Source of the DNA: DATMER01 sp963741305
GTDB taxonomy: Bacteria; Acidobacteriota; Thermoanaerobaculia; Multivoradales; UBA5704
Assembly (NCBI GenBank): GCA_963741305.1
Contig: CAVUHL010000003.1
Coordinates: forward strand, 7,316,001-7,380,000
Direction: 5' to 3'
Length of the DNA: 64,000 nt
Below, in pieces: positions 13,310 through 27,013 of this stretch. Both the position numbers and the translations under genes were made by a program. The notes under the pieces are model-generated. The model had not been told where the DNA came from. It worked only from the letters and a program-made list of their open reading frames with translations, and searched no databases. Within the stretch, counting starts at the first letter, position 1, and each line of letters starts with the position of its first letter.

Positions 13310-13404
13310 TAGGTAGAGGAAATGAGTGAAGCAGTCGGGCGACTGTAAATTTGTATTCCGAATACGACTGCCGGGGCTTTAGCGGCCCTGGTGGTGAGGA
13401 TCTA

Positions 13405-14960
<1,556 letters not shown>

Positions 14961-15078
14961 GAGGAAGCCCCAAGCCTGAAGCCTTCAAGGGTGGATGGCG
15001 GGCAAACCTAGGTCGAATCGTTCGACTGTATAACTCAAATCCTCTGCCTAGTTTCCAGGGAATCGGCTTCCCTGCGCT

Positions 15079-15155
<77 letters not shown>

Positions 15156-15184
15156 GTCGCCGGGCGCGCTCTGATCGACGAATC

Positions 15185-15260
<76 letters not shown>

Positions 15261-15369
15261 GCCTGGCGCTTGGGAATTTGAATCCACGATCGAGCGTTGT
15301 TTCGATCCTCTGGGATGCGCGGTAGTTTCGAGCCTTGAGTTCGAGGTTAGCGTGGACTCCAGCGAGGGT

Positions 15370-15385
15370 TCTGTTCATTGACAAT
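15370..15385 (+). promoter_or_regulatory. Spacer boxA-like element before the second 23S gene
   Basis: Exact copy of the element at 9738-9753, 5,632 bases downstream, again about 57 bp before the 23S 5' end. Confidence 0.4.
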
Positions 15386-15441
15386 TGAATCGGGTAAGAA
15401 GCGATAGGATTCGCCGGGTAAAGAATTGGATTAGAGAGATT

Positions 15442-18435
<2,994 letters not shown>

Positions 18436-18523
18436 TTGTTACTTTCCAGTCTCTACCTGCGAGTCCTATCACTTCTATCCCGATTCATTGTCAAAAACCT
18501 GTTCTTTTGAAATCAAAGGTTTT

Positions 18524-18641
18524 TCCGGTGGCTGTGGCGAGGGGGAAACACCCGTTCCCATTCCGAACACGGCAGTTAAGCCCCTCTGCGCCGATGGTAC
18601 TGCACGCGTTGGTGTGTGGGAGAGTAGGTCGCTGCCGGGAG
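18524..18641 (+). rRNA. rrf: 5S ribosomal RNA, second copy
   Basis: Identical to the copy at 12892-13009 and followed within 10 bp by a strong terminator. Confidence 0.93.
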
Positions 18642-18650
18642 ATTATTTTT

Positions 18651-18686
18651 AGGGCCCATGCGAAAGCATGGGCCTTTCGTTCTTTG
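18651..18686 (+). terminator. Intrinsic terminator of the second rRNA operon
   Basis: GGCCCATGC (18653-18661), GAAA loop, GCATGGGCC (18666-18674), then TTTCGTTCTTT. This is a 9-bp perfect GC-rich stem, extended by an A-T and a G-U pair, with a stable GNRA loop and a T-rich tail. Confidence 0.9.
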
Positions 18687-18701
18687 TGCGAGAATCTCCA
18701 C

Positions 18702-20939
18702 GTGATCGGACAGACGGTTTCGCACTACAAGATCCTCGACCGGATCGGAAGCGGCGGCATGGGCGTCGTCTACCGTGCCGAGGATCTCCGCCTGGGCCGT
18801 GCCGTCGCCCTCAAGTTCCTCCACCCCTCCTCCAGCAGCGACGCCAAGGCGCGCGAGCGCTTCCTGCGTGAAGCCCACTGCGTGGCGCGGCTCGATCATC
18901 CGAACGTCTGCACCCTCTACGAGACCGATACCACCGAAGACGGCCAGATGTTCATTGCCATGGCCTACTACGAGGGCGAGACGCTGACCCAGCGGCTCAA
19001 AAAGGGCCCCTTCAGCGTCGTCGAGGCGATCGAGGTCATCCTGCAGGTCTTGGCCGGGCTCGGCTACGCGCATGACGAGCGCCTCTATCACCGCGACATC
19101 AAACCGTCCAACCTGATGATCACCCGGCGGGGCGAGGTCAAGATCCTCGACTTCGGCATCGCCCGGCCCGCCGAGGACACGGCGATCACCCAGGCCGGAT
19201 CGGTGGTTGGTACTGCTCCCTACATGGCGCCCGAACAGTTGATGGGATTCGAGGCGGATCACCGGAGCGACCTCTGGTCCGTCGGGGTCGTCCTCACGGA
19301 GATGGTGACCGGAGAGCGCCCATTCCGCGGCGAAGACAGCCTGGTCCGGCGTGCCATCCTTTCCAACACCCCGGAGCCGATCACCAGCATTCCCACCGGT
19401 GAGCTCCAACTCCTGCACCCCGTCCTCTCGCGGGCGCTGACCAAGGAGCCCGACCAGCGCTACCAGAGCGCGCGGGAGATGCACGACCATCTGCGGCGGC
19501 TGCAGGAGCGGCTCGCCGCGACGATGGCTGGGCCCACCGCCCGGCCCGCGCCGCAGGAGCTGCCGCCTTCGATCGCCGTTCTGCCGCTCGCCGACCTCAG
19601 CTCCGAGCGCGATCAGGAGTACTTCTGCGCCGGGCTGAGCGAGGAGCTGATCAGCTCGCTGACCCGGCTGCAGGGGCTTCGCGTCGCCTCGCGCACCTCC
19701 GCCTTCCAGTACAAGGACCGGGCGGTGGACGTGCGCAAGATCGGTTCCGAGCTCAACGTGCGCACCGTCCTGGAAGGCAGTGTCCGCAAGGCCGGGAACC
19801 GCCTCCGGATCACGGTGCAGCTCACCGACGTCCATGCCGGCTACAGCCTCTGGTCGGCCCGCTACGACCGGGACATGAAGGACATCTTCGCGATCCAGGA
19901 AGAGATCGCGGAGAGCATCGCGGACACGCTGCGCAAGACGTTCGACATCCCGCTCGAGGGGGCCGCGATCCAGCGCCAGACCGCCAACCTGGAGGCCTAC
20001 CACGCTTACCTCCGGGGCCGGTACTTCTGGAACAAGCGGACCGAGGAGGATCTGCGCAAGGGGATCCGGCTGTTCCAGGAGGCGATCGAGAAGGACCCCC
20101 GGTTTGCCCTCGCCTACGCGGGGCTCGCGGATTCCTACGTGCTCCTCGGCATCTATGGCGCGGCCCCGCCGGGGGAGGTCATGCCTGATGCGCGCGAGGC
20201 TGCGGCCCGGGCGCTCGAGCTCGACAAGACCTTGGCCGAGGCTCATACCTCCCTGGCCTGCGTGGCCGCCGTCTACGACTGGGACTGGCCCGCCGCGGAG
20301 GAGAGCTTCCAGCGCGCGATCCGCCTGGCGCCCGGCTATGCGACGGCCCACCAGTGGTATGCGATCAACTACCTCACCCCTCTGATGCGTTTCGAGGAAG
20401 CCGCCGCGGAGTTGCAGACGGCTCTCGAGCTGGACCCGTTGTCGCTGCCGGTCAGCACCAGCCTTGCCATCCAGCTCTTCTATGCCCGGGAGTACACGGC
20501 CGCGGCCGGGCAGTGCCGACGTGTTCTGGAGATCGACCCCGACTTTCCCCTGGCGCGCTTCTTCCTGGGGCTTTGCCTCGCGGAGGAGGGACGGCCGCAG
20601 GAGTCGGTGCAGGAGCTGAAGGCGGCGGTCCGTGGCCGCCGTGCCGAGATGGTGGCAGGCCTCGGCTATACCTATGGCCGCTACGGAGCGAAGCAGGAGG
20701 CCCGGACCATCCTGGAGGAGCTGGTGGAGAGCTCGCGGCAGCGCTACGTCTCGCCGGCCCTGATTGCGCAGGTGCAGGTCGGGCTCGGAGACATGGACGC
20801 CGCCCTGGAGTGGCTCGGCCGGGCCTTCGAGGTGCACGCCACCGAGCTGGCCTGGCTGCGGGTGCGGCCGTTCTTCGAGCGGCTGCACGGCGAGCCGGTC
20901 TTCGACGAGCTGCTCGGCCGGTTGGGGCTCCCGGCGTGA
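18702..20939 (+). CDS. Serine/threonine protein kinase with TolB-like and TPR domains
   Basis: The protein is 745 residues, read from the GTG at 18702 because the kinase domain starts at once (V-I-G-Q-T-V-S-H-Y-K-I-L-D-R-I). The frame stays open upstream through the 5S gene, which cannot be coding. Kinase motifs are the glycine loop GSGGMGVVY, VALK with K38, HRDIKPSN with D132, DFG with D150 and APE. Residues about 285-425 match the TolB/FlgO-like region often attached to signalling kinases and cyclases (IAVLPLADL, EELISSLTRL, VRTVLEGSVRK). The rest is TPR. No transmembrane helix is evident, so it is probably cytoplasmic. It starts only 16 bp after the rRNA terminator tail, leaving little room for a promoter. 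It overlaps the next gene by four bases. Confidence 0.9.
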   Translation: MIGQTVSHYKILDRIGSGGMGVVYRAEDLRLGRAVALKFLHPSSSSDAKARERFLREAHCVARLDHPNVCTLYETDTTEDGQMFIAMAYYEGETLTQRLKKGPFSVVEAIEVILQVLAGLGYAHDERLYHRDIKPSNLMITRRGEVKILDFGIARPAEDTAITQAGSVVGTAPYMAPEQLMGFEADHRSDLWSVGVVLTEMVTGERPFRGEDSLVRRAILSNTPEPITSIPTGELQLLHPVLSRALTKEPDQRYQSAREMHDHLRRLQERLAATMAGPTARPAPQELPPSIAVLPLADLSSERDQEYFCAGLSEELISSLTRLQGLRVASRTSAFQYKDRAVDVRKIGSELNVRTVLEGSVRKAGNRLRITVQLTDVHAGYSLWSARYDRDMKDIFAIQEEIAESIADTLRKTFDIPLEGAAIQRQTANLEAYHAYLRGRYFWNKRTEEDLRKGIRLFQEAIEKDPRFALAYAGLADSYVLLGIYGAAPPGEVMPDAREAAARALELDKTLAEAHTSLACVAAVYDWDWPAAEESFQRAIRLAPGYATAHQWYAINYLTPLMRFEEAAAELQTALELDPLSLPVSTSLAIQLFYAREYTAAAGQCRRVLEIDPDFPLARFFLGLCLAEEGRPQESVQELKAAVRGRRAEMVAGLGYTYGRYGAKQEARTILEELVESSRQRYVSPALIAQVQVGLGDMDAALEWLGRAFEVHATELAWLRVRPFFERLHGEPVFDELLGRLGLPA

Positions 20940-22429
20940 GGCGCGGTCTTCTCTTCTTCGTCCTGATCCTGGTTTTCGGAGGCTGCGGCCAGGAGCCGCC
21001 GCCGAAGCCGCATCCGATCCTGGTCGTGGGCATCGACGGGGGAGAGTGGAAGGTCATCAAACGGCTCTGGGCCGAGGGGCGCCTCCCCAATCTCCGCAGC
21101 CTGGCCGAGCGGGGAACCACGGCTACCCTGCGCACCGCCTACAACTCGTCCCCGGTGATCTGGACCACGATAGCGACCGGGGTCACCCCCCGCGAGCATG
21201 GGATCACGGACTTCGTGGTGCCGACTCCGAAGGGAGACGTCCCTATCTCCTCGGACGTCCGCAAGGTGCCGGCGATCTGGAACATGCTCACCCAGTCCGG
21301 GCGGCGCGTTGCCGTGCTCGGCTGGTGGGGGTCATGGCCTGCGGAGGAGGTCAATGGCGTCGTGGTCACCGACCGGGCTCTGCTCGATCTCGATCGCCGC
21401 GTCTCGCCGCCTTCCTATCTGCCGACCTTCCTCCAGGAGGTTCGGCGCGCGCGTGAGGAGCCGAGCCTGTTCGGGGCCGACGACGAGGCGGAGATGCGCG
21501 ACCGGGCGATCGCGCGGGCCGCGACGACGCTCGCCGGCCAGGGCTTCGACCTGCTCCTGGTCTACTTCCGCAGCCCGGACATCGTCAGCCACAATCATTG
21601 GAAGTCGTACGAGCCCGATGCCTTCGAGGGGGTCGATCCTGCCTCTACGGATCGTGAGCGGGTTCCACGCTCGTACGAGGCTGTCGACCAGGCTCTCGGC
21701 CGCCTTCTGAAGGCCGGCCCCAAGGACATGAACGTGCTGGTGATCTCGGATCACGGCTTCCATGCCGCCCGTCCCGAGGAGGTCAAGGTTCTGCTTGACA
21801 TGGATGCCGTCCTGAAGCGGCTCGGCTATCTCGAGAGGATCTATACCTACGGCACCCCCTCTTTCCGGCAGGTGAAGCTGCTGCGTTTCGCGAAGGTGCC
21901 CCTCGCCGGGCGCGAGGAGCTGCGCCGGCGCCTCGCGGAAGATCTGGCGACGGTAACCTATGAGTCGGGCGCCCCCGTTTTCCTTGTGCGGGAGGCGCGC
22001 CCCCGCGAGATGCGGGAGGGGGCCGACTTCGCCGTGGTCGTAGAGACGAAGGGCGCCACGCAGGCCCTTCGCATCCGGGGGGAGAGGTTCGAAGGGGCAA
22101 TCGAGAGCCTCAGCCGGATTTCCGGGACCCACACGCGCAACACACACGGGATCTTCCTGGCCGCCGGTCCGGACATCGATCCGAAGGCTAGTCTGGAAGG
22201 GATCCGGGTTCACGACATTACGCCCACCCTGCTCTATGGGCTCGGCCTTCCGGTGGCGGAGAGCTTCGCGGGCAAGCCACGCCCCGATCTCTTTTCCGAG
22301 GAGTTCCGCGAGGCTTATCCCGTGCGCACGATCCCTTCGTGGGGAAAGCGGAAGAGCGCAGGAGCCCGGACCTCCAAGGAGGACGAGAAGCTCCTCGAAG
22401 AGCTCCGGGCCCTCGGCTATATCCAGTAA
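20936..22429 (+). CDS. Type I phosphodiesterase/nucleotide pyrophosphatase-like lipoprotein
   Basis: The GTG at 20936 overlaps the kinase stop (GTGA) and gives 497 residues with a lipoprotein signal: VRRGLLFFVLILVFGGC, Cys at about 17. The body is an alkaline-phosphatase-superfamily phosphodiesterase: VVGIDGGEW (first metal Asp), NSSPVIWTTIATG (Thr nucleophile region), DIVSHNHW, ISDHGFH and GTHTRNTHGIFLAAG supply the metal Asp and His residues. It should hydrolyse a phosphodiester or pyrophosphate outside the cytoplasm; the substrate is unknown. It ends LRALGYIQ, resembling the tail of the sulfatase-like lipoprotein at 486. Translational coupling suggests it works with, or is expressed with, the kinase. 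Confidence 0.87.
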   Translation: MRRGLLFFVLILVFGGCGQEPPPKPHPILVVGIDGGEWKVIKRLWAEGRLPNLRSLAERGTTATLRTAYNSSPVIWTTIATGVTPREHGITDFVVPTPKGDVPISSDVRKVPAIWNMLTQSGRRVAVLGWWGSWPAEEVNGVVVTDRALLDLDRRVSPPSYLPTFLQEVRRAREEPSLFGADDEAEMRDRAIARAATTLAGQGFDLLLVYFRSPDIVSHNHWKSYEPDAFEGVDPASTDRERVPRSYEAVDQALGRLLKAGPKDMNVLVISDHGFHAARPEEVKVLLDMDAVLKRLGYLERIYTYGTPSFRQVKLLRFAKVPLAGREELRRRLAEDLATVTYESGAPVFLVREARPREMREGADFAVVVETKGATQALRIRGERFEGAIESLSRISGTHTRNTHGIFLAAGPDIDPKASLEGIRVHDITPTLLYGLGLPVAESFAGKPRPDLFSEEFREAYPVRTIPSWGKRKSAGARTSKEDEKLLEELRALGYIQ

Positions 22430-22433
22430 GCGC

Positions 22434-22449
22434 TGGCACTCCGCTTGCG
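22434..22449 (+). promoter_or_regulatory. Sigma-54-type -24/-12 promoter
   Basis: TGGCACT-CCGC-TTGCG matches the sigma-54 consensus TGGCACG-N4-TTGCW, with exactly ten bases between the invariant GG (22435-22436) and GC (22447-22448). Transcription would begin near 22460, just ahead of a GGAGG ribosome site at 22471 and the GTG at 22481. This is a pattern match only, but spacing and both cores are right. Confidence 0.55.
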
Positions 22450-22480
22450 TTTGCCTCCCCCCGAGGGAAAGGAGGCGAAC

Positions 22481-23962
22481 GTGAGCACAGTCTGGGACAA
22501 GAAGAAGCTGCCGCATCATCCAGCCCTGAAGGGGGACGAGCGGGTGGACGTGGCCGTCGTGGGCGCGGGCATCACGGGGCTCACCGCGGCCCGGCTGCTG
22601 GTTGCGGCTGGCAAGCGAGTGGCGGTCCTGGAGCAGAGCCGCATCGGCACCGGGACCACCGGCGGCACGACCGCCCATGTGACCCAGGTGCCGGACCGGC
22701 GCTACGCTGAGCTGATCTCCAAGTTTGGCCGCGACAGTATGCGCCAGGTAGTCGAGTCCACCCGCGCGGCGATGGAGCGCATCGCCTCCTTCGTGGAGGA
22801 GGACTCCATCTCCTGCGACTTCGCGCGCATCCCGGCCTACCTGTACACCGAGTCGGAGGACGAGGTCTCCCGCCTGCAGGAGGAGGTGGAGGCGGCGCGG
22901 GAGGTGGGGATGCCCGCTGAGCTCGTCCGCGAGGTGCCGCTGCCATTTCCGACCGCCGGGGCCGTCCGTTTCGACGATCAGGCCCGCTTCCACCCGCTGG
23001 CTTATCTCGACGGGCTCGCCTCGAAGCTCGCCGGTCGAATCTATGAAGAGACCCGCGTGGTCAACGTAGACGGTGACGGTCCCTATCGGGTCGAGACGGA
23101 GCGCGGGACCGTCACAGCCGATACGGTCTTGTTCGCTACTCACACTCCGGCCGGCTTCTCCCTGCTGCACGCCGAGCTGGAGCCGCTGCGGTCGTACGTC
23201 CTCGGCGTCCGGCTGCGCGACCAGGAGCCGCCGGACGGGCTGTTCTTCGACACGGCCGATCCCTACAACTACACGAGGCGGCAGGAAGATATCCTGATCG
23301 TCGGAGGCAAGGACCACAAGACGGGGCATGGCGATCCGGAGGAGAGCTACCGCGCCCTGGAGGAGTACGTCCGGCAGCGCTGGAGCGTGGAGTCGATCGA
23401 CTACCGCTGGTCGGCCCAGTTCTACGAGCCGCCCGATGGGCTCCCCCTGATCGGTCAGGCCTTCACTTCCTCACGGATCTTCGTGGCGACCGGCTACTCT
23501 GGCACCGGCATGATCTTCGGCACGGTGGGCGGTATGCTGCTGTCCGACCTGGCCTTGGAGCGGGAGAGGGACTGGGCGGAGGTCTACCGGACCTCGCGCC
23601 TCAAGCCGCTGGCTGGAGGCCCCCACATTGCCAAGCTGAACCTGGAGGTCGCCAAGGACTTCGTCAAGGACCGGCTGACTCCCCACCGTATCGAGGGTGT
23701 TTCCGAGATCCCGGTGGGGGAGGGCCAGGTCGTGCGCCTCGGAGGCGAGAAGGTGGCGGTCTACCGGGAAGAATCAGGCAAGGTCCACGCGGTCTCCCCG
23801 GTCTGCACCCATGCAGGCTGCATCGTGCACTGGAACCCGTCCGAGAAGAGCTGGGACTGCCCCTGCCACGGCGGCCGCTACTCGCCGGACGGCCAGGTGC
23901 TCGAAGGCCCTCCCGTCAAGGGCCTGGAGCCGGTGCAACTCGAGGAGCTCGCCAAGCGCTAA
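22481..23962 (+). CDS. FAD-dependent oxidoreductase with C-terminal Rieske domain
   Basis: The start is GTG at 22481, set by GGAGG at 22471-22475 five bases upstream; the protein has 493 residues. Residues about 20-385 form a DAO-type FAD domain with the dinucleotide motif VAVVGAGITGLTAARLL and a C-terminal FAD-contact stretch FVATGYSGTGMIFGTVGG. The last about 95 residues are a Rieske [2Fe-2S] domain: C-T-H-A-G-C and C-P-C-H-G-G give the two Cys and two His ligands. Such fusions (YhfW-like) probably move electrons from an amine or hydroxy substrate through FAD to the cluster; the substrate is unknown. A sigma-54-type promoter lies just upstream. The stop overlaps the convergent DUF2330 gene's stop by four bases. 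Confidence 0.9.
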   Translation: MSTVWDKKKLPHHPALKGDERVDVAVVGAGITGLTAARLLVAAGKRVAVLEQSRIGTGTTGGTTAHVTQVPDRRYAELISKFGRDSMRQVVESTRAAMERIASFVEEDSISCDFARIPAYLYTESEDEVSRLQEEVEAAREVGMPAELVREVPLPFPTAGAVRFDDQARFHPLAYLDGLASKLAGRIYEETRVVNVDGDGPYRVETERGTVTADTVLFATHTPAGFSLLHAELEPLRSYVLGVRLRDQEPPDGLFFDTADPYNYTRRQEDILIVGGKDHKTGHGDPEESYRALEEYVRQRWSVESIDYRWSAQFYEPPDGLPLIGQAFTSSRIFVATGYSGTGMIFGTVGGMLLSDLALERERDWAEVYRTSRLKPLAGGPHIAKLNLEVAKDFVKDRLTPHRIEGVSEIPVGEGQVVRLGGEKVAVYREESGKVHAVSPVCTHAGCIVHWNPSEKSWDCPCHGGRYSPDGQVLEGPPVKGLEPVQLEELAKR

Positions 23963-25311
23963 TCTTTCCAAATAGCTTTCCACCAGGGCTCGTCCTCCTC
24001 GGCGGGCCCTGATGCCTTCATGTTCATCCGGCCGCGGATTTCCTGAATGTCCCAGCCCGTAAGCGAGGCCAGGGTCTGGGCCTCCCGCTCCATCCGCTTC
24101 GGCAGCTCGCGGCGGTAGGTCTTCGCGGCCTCGCAGCCGTCTTCGCCCTTCCAGGGGTGGCGCAGGATGTAGCGTCCCTGGAAGTTCTGGCGGTCGCCGG
24201 TCTCCTGGAAGACCAGATCCTCCGGGAAGTGCTCGGCGTCGTAGCGCACGTGAAGGCGGGTGAGGAAGACGTTCTGCGCCTGCGGCTGCATACCGGGCCT
24301 CACCTGGGGCCCTGTCGGTCCCTGGAGCCAGAAGACTCCAAGCTGGCGCAACTCCTGGGTGGATAGCGGGTCGGCGGCGCAGGGGTCGCACCAGCCCATG
24401 TCCCAGGCATACTCCAGGAAGAGCGCCCGCTGGTCCTCCTTTTTCACCTGCTGCGTGAACATGTCGCGGTAGAAGTCGGAGAAGTCGTCTTTGACGAAGA
24501 GCGGCACCTCCGCATCCGAGGCGAGGCGTACCGTGCGGTAGTTGGTCGTCTCGACGCGGCCTTTGCGGGTGAGAGCGAAGATGAACAGCTCCTGCGTACC
24601 GGCGGCGTTGACCATTCCCAGCCGGATCGGGAGCATGAACTTGGGCGACTCGTACGCCACCTGGATCGGCCGCAGGTAGGAGAAGCCGAGCTTCGACTGC
24701 TCCTTGAGGTTGACCTTGGCCACGAAGAACTTCATGTCCTGCTTGATATAGCTGCCGAGCACCCGGGAGGCCCCTGTGGGGATGCGGTAGCCGCTCTCGC
24801 GCAGCCAGGTCTCCAGCCCGTCGCTCTGCGTGGCCGAGAGGATGACGATGTCGTACTCGCCCACCGTGTAGGCCGCTTCGATCTTCACCCCCAGGCTGCG
24901 GTCGCGGGCCGAGCCCTTGCCGGCGCCCGCCGCATCCGCGGACACGGACTGCGGGGCGGCCATCCGCCGTTCCATGATCTGGCAGGGGTTCTCGTCGTAG
25001 TACTCGACCAGGCGCGGCGCGGAGTAGGCGTCGAGGTGGTCGAGCAGGGCTGGCTCGGCCACGTGGATCTGCTCCCGCTGCAGCACTGTAGGGACGGGGA
25101 TCACGACCGCGAACTCCTTCGGATCCCCCTTGAAGTCGTTGGCCATGGTGAGGACCGTGCGGTCGTCATCGCGCACGAGGACGACCTTGGAGGCCTGGTT
25201 GAAGATCTTCGTGTCCGCCCGGGCCACGTAGAAGCCGCAGAAGGCGAGGGCATGCGGGGCAACGGCCGCAAGGGCGGCGATGCCGAGGAGCAGGATCGGG
25301 AGCCGTTTCAC
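23959..25311 (-). CDS. DUF2330 domain protein, exported
   Basis: The GTG at 25311 is chosen because AGGAG lies about six bases upstream and the protein then opens with a clean signal peptide (V-K-R-L-P-I-L-L-L-G-I-A-A-L-A-A, cleavage after A-L-A). The 450-residue product continues FCGFYVARADTKIFNQ and VVLVRDDDRTVLTM, the opening of DUF2330 proteins, whose function is unknown. It contains several Cys residues in the mature part (QICME-like N-P-C-Q-I-M-E and WCDPCAAD), which may form disulfides. It overlaps the upstream RnfD-like gene by four bases (GTGA), so the pair is co-translated; this pairing recurs in other genomes to my recollection, but that needs checking. Confidence 0.8.
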   Translation of the reverse strand: MKRLPILLLGIAALAAVAPHALAFCGFYVARADTKIFNQASKVVLVRDDDRTVLTMANDFKGDPKEFAVVIPVPTVLQREQIHVAEPALLDHLDAYSAPRLVEYYDENPCQIMERRMAAPQSVSADAAGAGKGSARDRSLGVKIEAAYTVGEYDIVILSATQSDGLETWLRESGYRIPTGASRVLGSYIKQDMKFFVAKVNLKEQSKLGFSYLRPIQVAYESPKFMLPIRLGMVNAAGTQELFIFALTRKGRVETTNYRTVRLASDAEVPLFVKDDFSDFYRDMFTQQVKKEDQRALFLEYAWDMGWCDPCAADPLSTQELRQLGVFWLQGPTGPQVRPGMQPQAQNVFLTRLHVRYDAEHFPEDLVFQETGDRQNFQGRYILRHPWKGEDGCEAAKTYRRELPKRMEREAQTLASLTGWDIQEIRGRMNMKASGPAEEDEPWWKAIWKD

Positions 25312-26126
25312 GCGAATCTCCTTTCGAGGACCGGGACAGGATTCCAGGAATACTGCCGGCCCGGCAACAGCCGGTCGATCAGCGGCACGATCGGGGAGAG
25401 GAAGAAGAGCGACAGGATCAGCCCGTTCGGCCGGTAGAGGACGAAGTGGACGTATCCGGCGCCCAGGGCGACCAGCAGCGCGAAGAGGAGGCGGCCCGCC
25501 CGCGAGTCGGGCGTGGTCTTCGGGTCCGAGATCATGAAGAAGGTGAAGATCAGGAACGCCCCGCTCGCGAGCTGGTGGAACGGGATCGTCAGCGGCTGGC
25601 CCAGCCAGAGGGCCCGCCCGAACACGACCCCCAGGTAGGAGGCGAGGAAGGCGTAGGTCACGTCGCTCCGGGTCGCGCGGTTGACCACCAGCCCGCCCAG
25701 ACAGGCGACCAGGAACCCGAACAGCGCCGCGCTTCCCCACTGGCCCGGGGAGACCCAGACCTTGCCGTCCGTGGCCAGCATCAGGGCGACAATGCCGAAG
25801 TTGGTCGGGTTGAAGAGGTGCTTGCCCCTCCAGCGGATCACGAACTTGCCTGCGATGGTGACCAGGGCCGCCACGACCCCAAGGGTGAGCGAGCCGGTGC
25901 GCAGCAGCAGGCAGAGGGAGAGGCCGGAGATCAGGGCGCTCTTCGGATCGAAGGCCGGGAGCCTCCAGATCCGGGTGCAGGCGTACTGCGTGAGGAGCGC
26001 AGTGGCCAGCATGGCGGTGGCCAGAAGCGGGCGCACCTCCAGGTCCAGGCGGACCACCCCGTAGACCAGAAGCGAGGCGAGCACGAGGATCTGGTACAGG
26101 CGCGGGTCGAAGATGGGCTGCCTCAT
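25308..26126 (-). CDS. RnfD/NqrB-like membrane protein
   Basis: From the ATG at 26126 the protein has 272 residues and about eight to ten hydrophobic helices. The segments GKFVIRWRGKHLFNPTNFGI and FMISDPKTTPDSRAGRLLFA are characteristic of the NQR2/RnfD/RnfE family, integral subunits of Na+- or H+-translocating electron-transfer complexes that carry covalently bound flavin or quinone. No other rnf or nqr gene is nearby, so it is probably a stand-alone homologue tied to the DUF2330 gene. The reading frame could start earlier at a TTG (26171), but the family opens with M-R-Q-P-I-F-D-P-R-L-Y-Q. Confidence 0.82.
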   Translation of the reverse strand: MRQPIFDPRLYQILVLASLLVYGVVRLDLEVRPLLATAMLATALLTQYACTRIWRLPAFDPKSALISGLSLCLLLRTGSLTLGVVAALVTIAGKFVIRWRGKHLFNPTNFGIVALMLATDGKVWVSPGQWGSAALFGFLVACLGGLVVNRATRSDVTYAFLASYLGVVFGRALWLGQPLTIPFHQLASGAFLIFTFFMISDPKTTPDSRAGRLLFALLVALGAGYVHFVLYRPNGLILSLFFLSPIVPLIDRLLPGRQYSWNPVPVLERRFA

Positions 26127-26189
26127 CGGTATCTCATCCGGAAGCTTCCTCCAACTCCTCAGACACGTCAAACCACCGGAAAGAAACCG

Positions 26190-26945
26190 CTAGCGGAGCG
26201 AGGGCGTGCGCGCGGCCACCACCGCTGTGACTCCGGCCGCTCCCGCTCGCCGCAGGGCCGCGGCAGCCATGTCCAGGGTGGCCCCAGTCGTTGCCACGTC
26301 GTCCACGAGCAGGAGACGGAGGCCGCGGATCTTACCCGGACGCGAAACGCGGAAGGCCTGGCGGAGGTTGGCGAGCCGGTCGGCCTGCCCCAGGGAGGTC
26401 TGGGGCGGCGTCCGGCGGACGCGGCGGAGGGCCGGGACCAACGGCAGGCCGAGCTGTGCGGCCAGGGGGCTGGCGATCCGTTCCGCCTGGTTGTACCCGC
26501 GGGCGAGCCGGCGCCGCCAGTGGAGCGGCACGGGGACGATCCCGTCGAAGCCGTCGAGCGCATCTCCCAGCCCATCCGCCAGCGCGACCGCAAGGTGGCG
26601 GCCCAGATAGTCCAGCCGGCGGAACTTGAGCCCCTGGACCACGGCGTCGAGAGGCGGCCGGTAGCTCCAGAGCGCGAGCAGGCGGTCGAAGGCGGGCGGC
26701 CGCTCGCGGCAGGCACCGCAGGGGTATCCGGACGGCGGCTCGAAGACGCTGAGAGGTTGGGCGCAGATTGCGCAGGCGGCCCGTTCAAGAGGAGCCAGCT
26801 TCCCGCGGCAGGGCGCACAGAGGCCCAGAGGTGCGGAGGAGAAGAGGGCCTCGCCGCACCCCAGGCAGGAGGCGGGCAGCAGGAGATGCAGCAGGCTGCG
26901 CACAACGCCGCGGGGACCGGGTCCGTATAAGGGATCGGAAGGCAC
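26190..26945 (-). CDS. comF: ComF family phosphoribosyltransferase-like protein
   Basis: The N-terminus carries a zinc-ribbon-like set of cysteines (C-L-G-C, C-A-P-C, C-A-I-C, C-G-A-C). The C-terminal half is a type I phosphoribosyltransferase domain: VPVPLHWRRRLARGYNQAE and the PRPP loop LLLVDDVATTGAT. ComF proteins take part in DNA uptake and transformation in several bacteria; the biochemical role is unresolved. The annotated GTG at 26945 lies only two bases beyond a -10-like TATAAC, so a later GTG at 26903, giving a typical V-R-S-L-L-H-L-L-L-P start, may be the real one. A 63-bp gap separates it from the RnfD-like gene, so they may share a transcript. Confidence 0.88.
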   Translation of the reverse strand: MPSDPLYGPGPRGVVRSLLHLLLPASCLGCGEALFSSAPLGLCAPCRGKLAPLERAACAICAQPLSVFEPPSGYPCGACRERPPAFDRLLALWSYRPPLDAVVQGLKFRRLDYLGRHLAVALADGLGDALDGFDGIVPVPLHWRRRLARGYNQAERIASPLAAQLGLPLVPALRRVRRTPPQTSLGQADRLANLRQAFRVSRPGKIRGLRLLLVDDVATTGATLDMAAAALRRAGAAGVTAVVAARTPSLR

Positions 26946-26948
26946 GGT

Positions 26949-26954
26949 TATACT
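26949..26954. promoter_or_regulatory. Possible shared bidirectional -10 element
   Basis: GGTTATACTC reads TATACT on the plus strand (toward the outer-membrane gene at 27014) and TATAAC on the minus strand (toward comF). No good -35 is visible on either side, so this is tentative. Confidence 0.25.
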
Positions 26955-27013
26955 CGGCGGACCCGCAGTCCGCCCGGTACGCGCGGACCGGCCATCAGAG
27001 AGGAGGAGGGATC

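Noticed and set aside
18576..20888. Minus-strand open frame of 770 codons opposite the kinase gene
   Set aside because: It is an antisense shadow caused by high GC; its start lies in the 5S gene and no domain is recognisable.
21332..23329. Minus-strand open frame of 665 codons
   Set aside because: It crosses two well-supported plus-strand genes and the sigma-54-type site, with no motif of its own.
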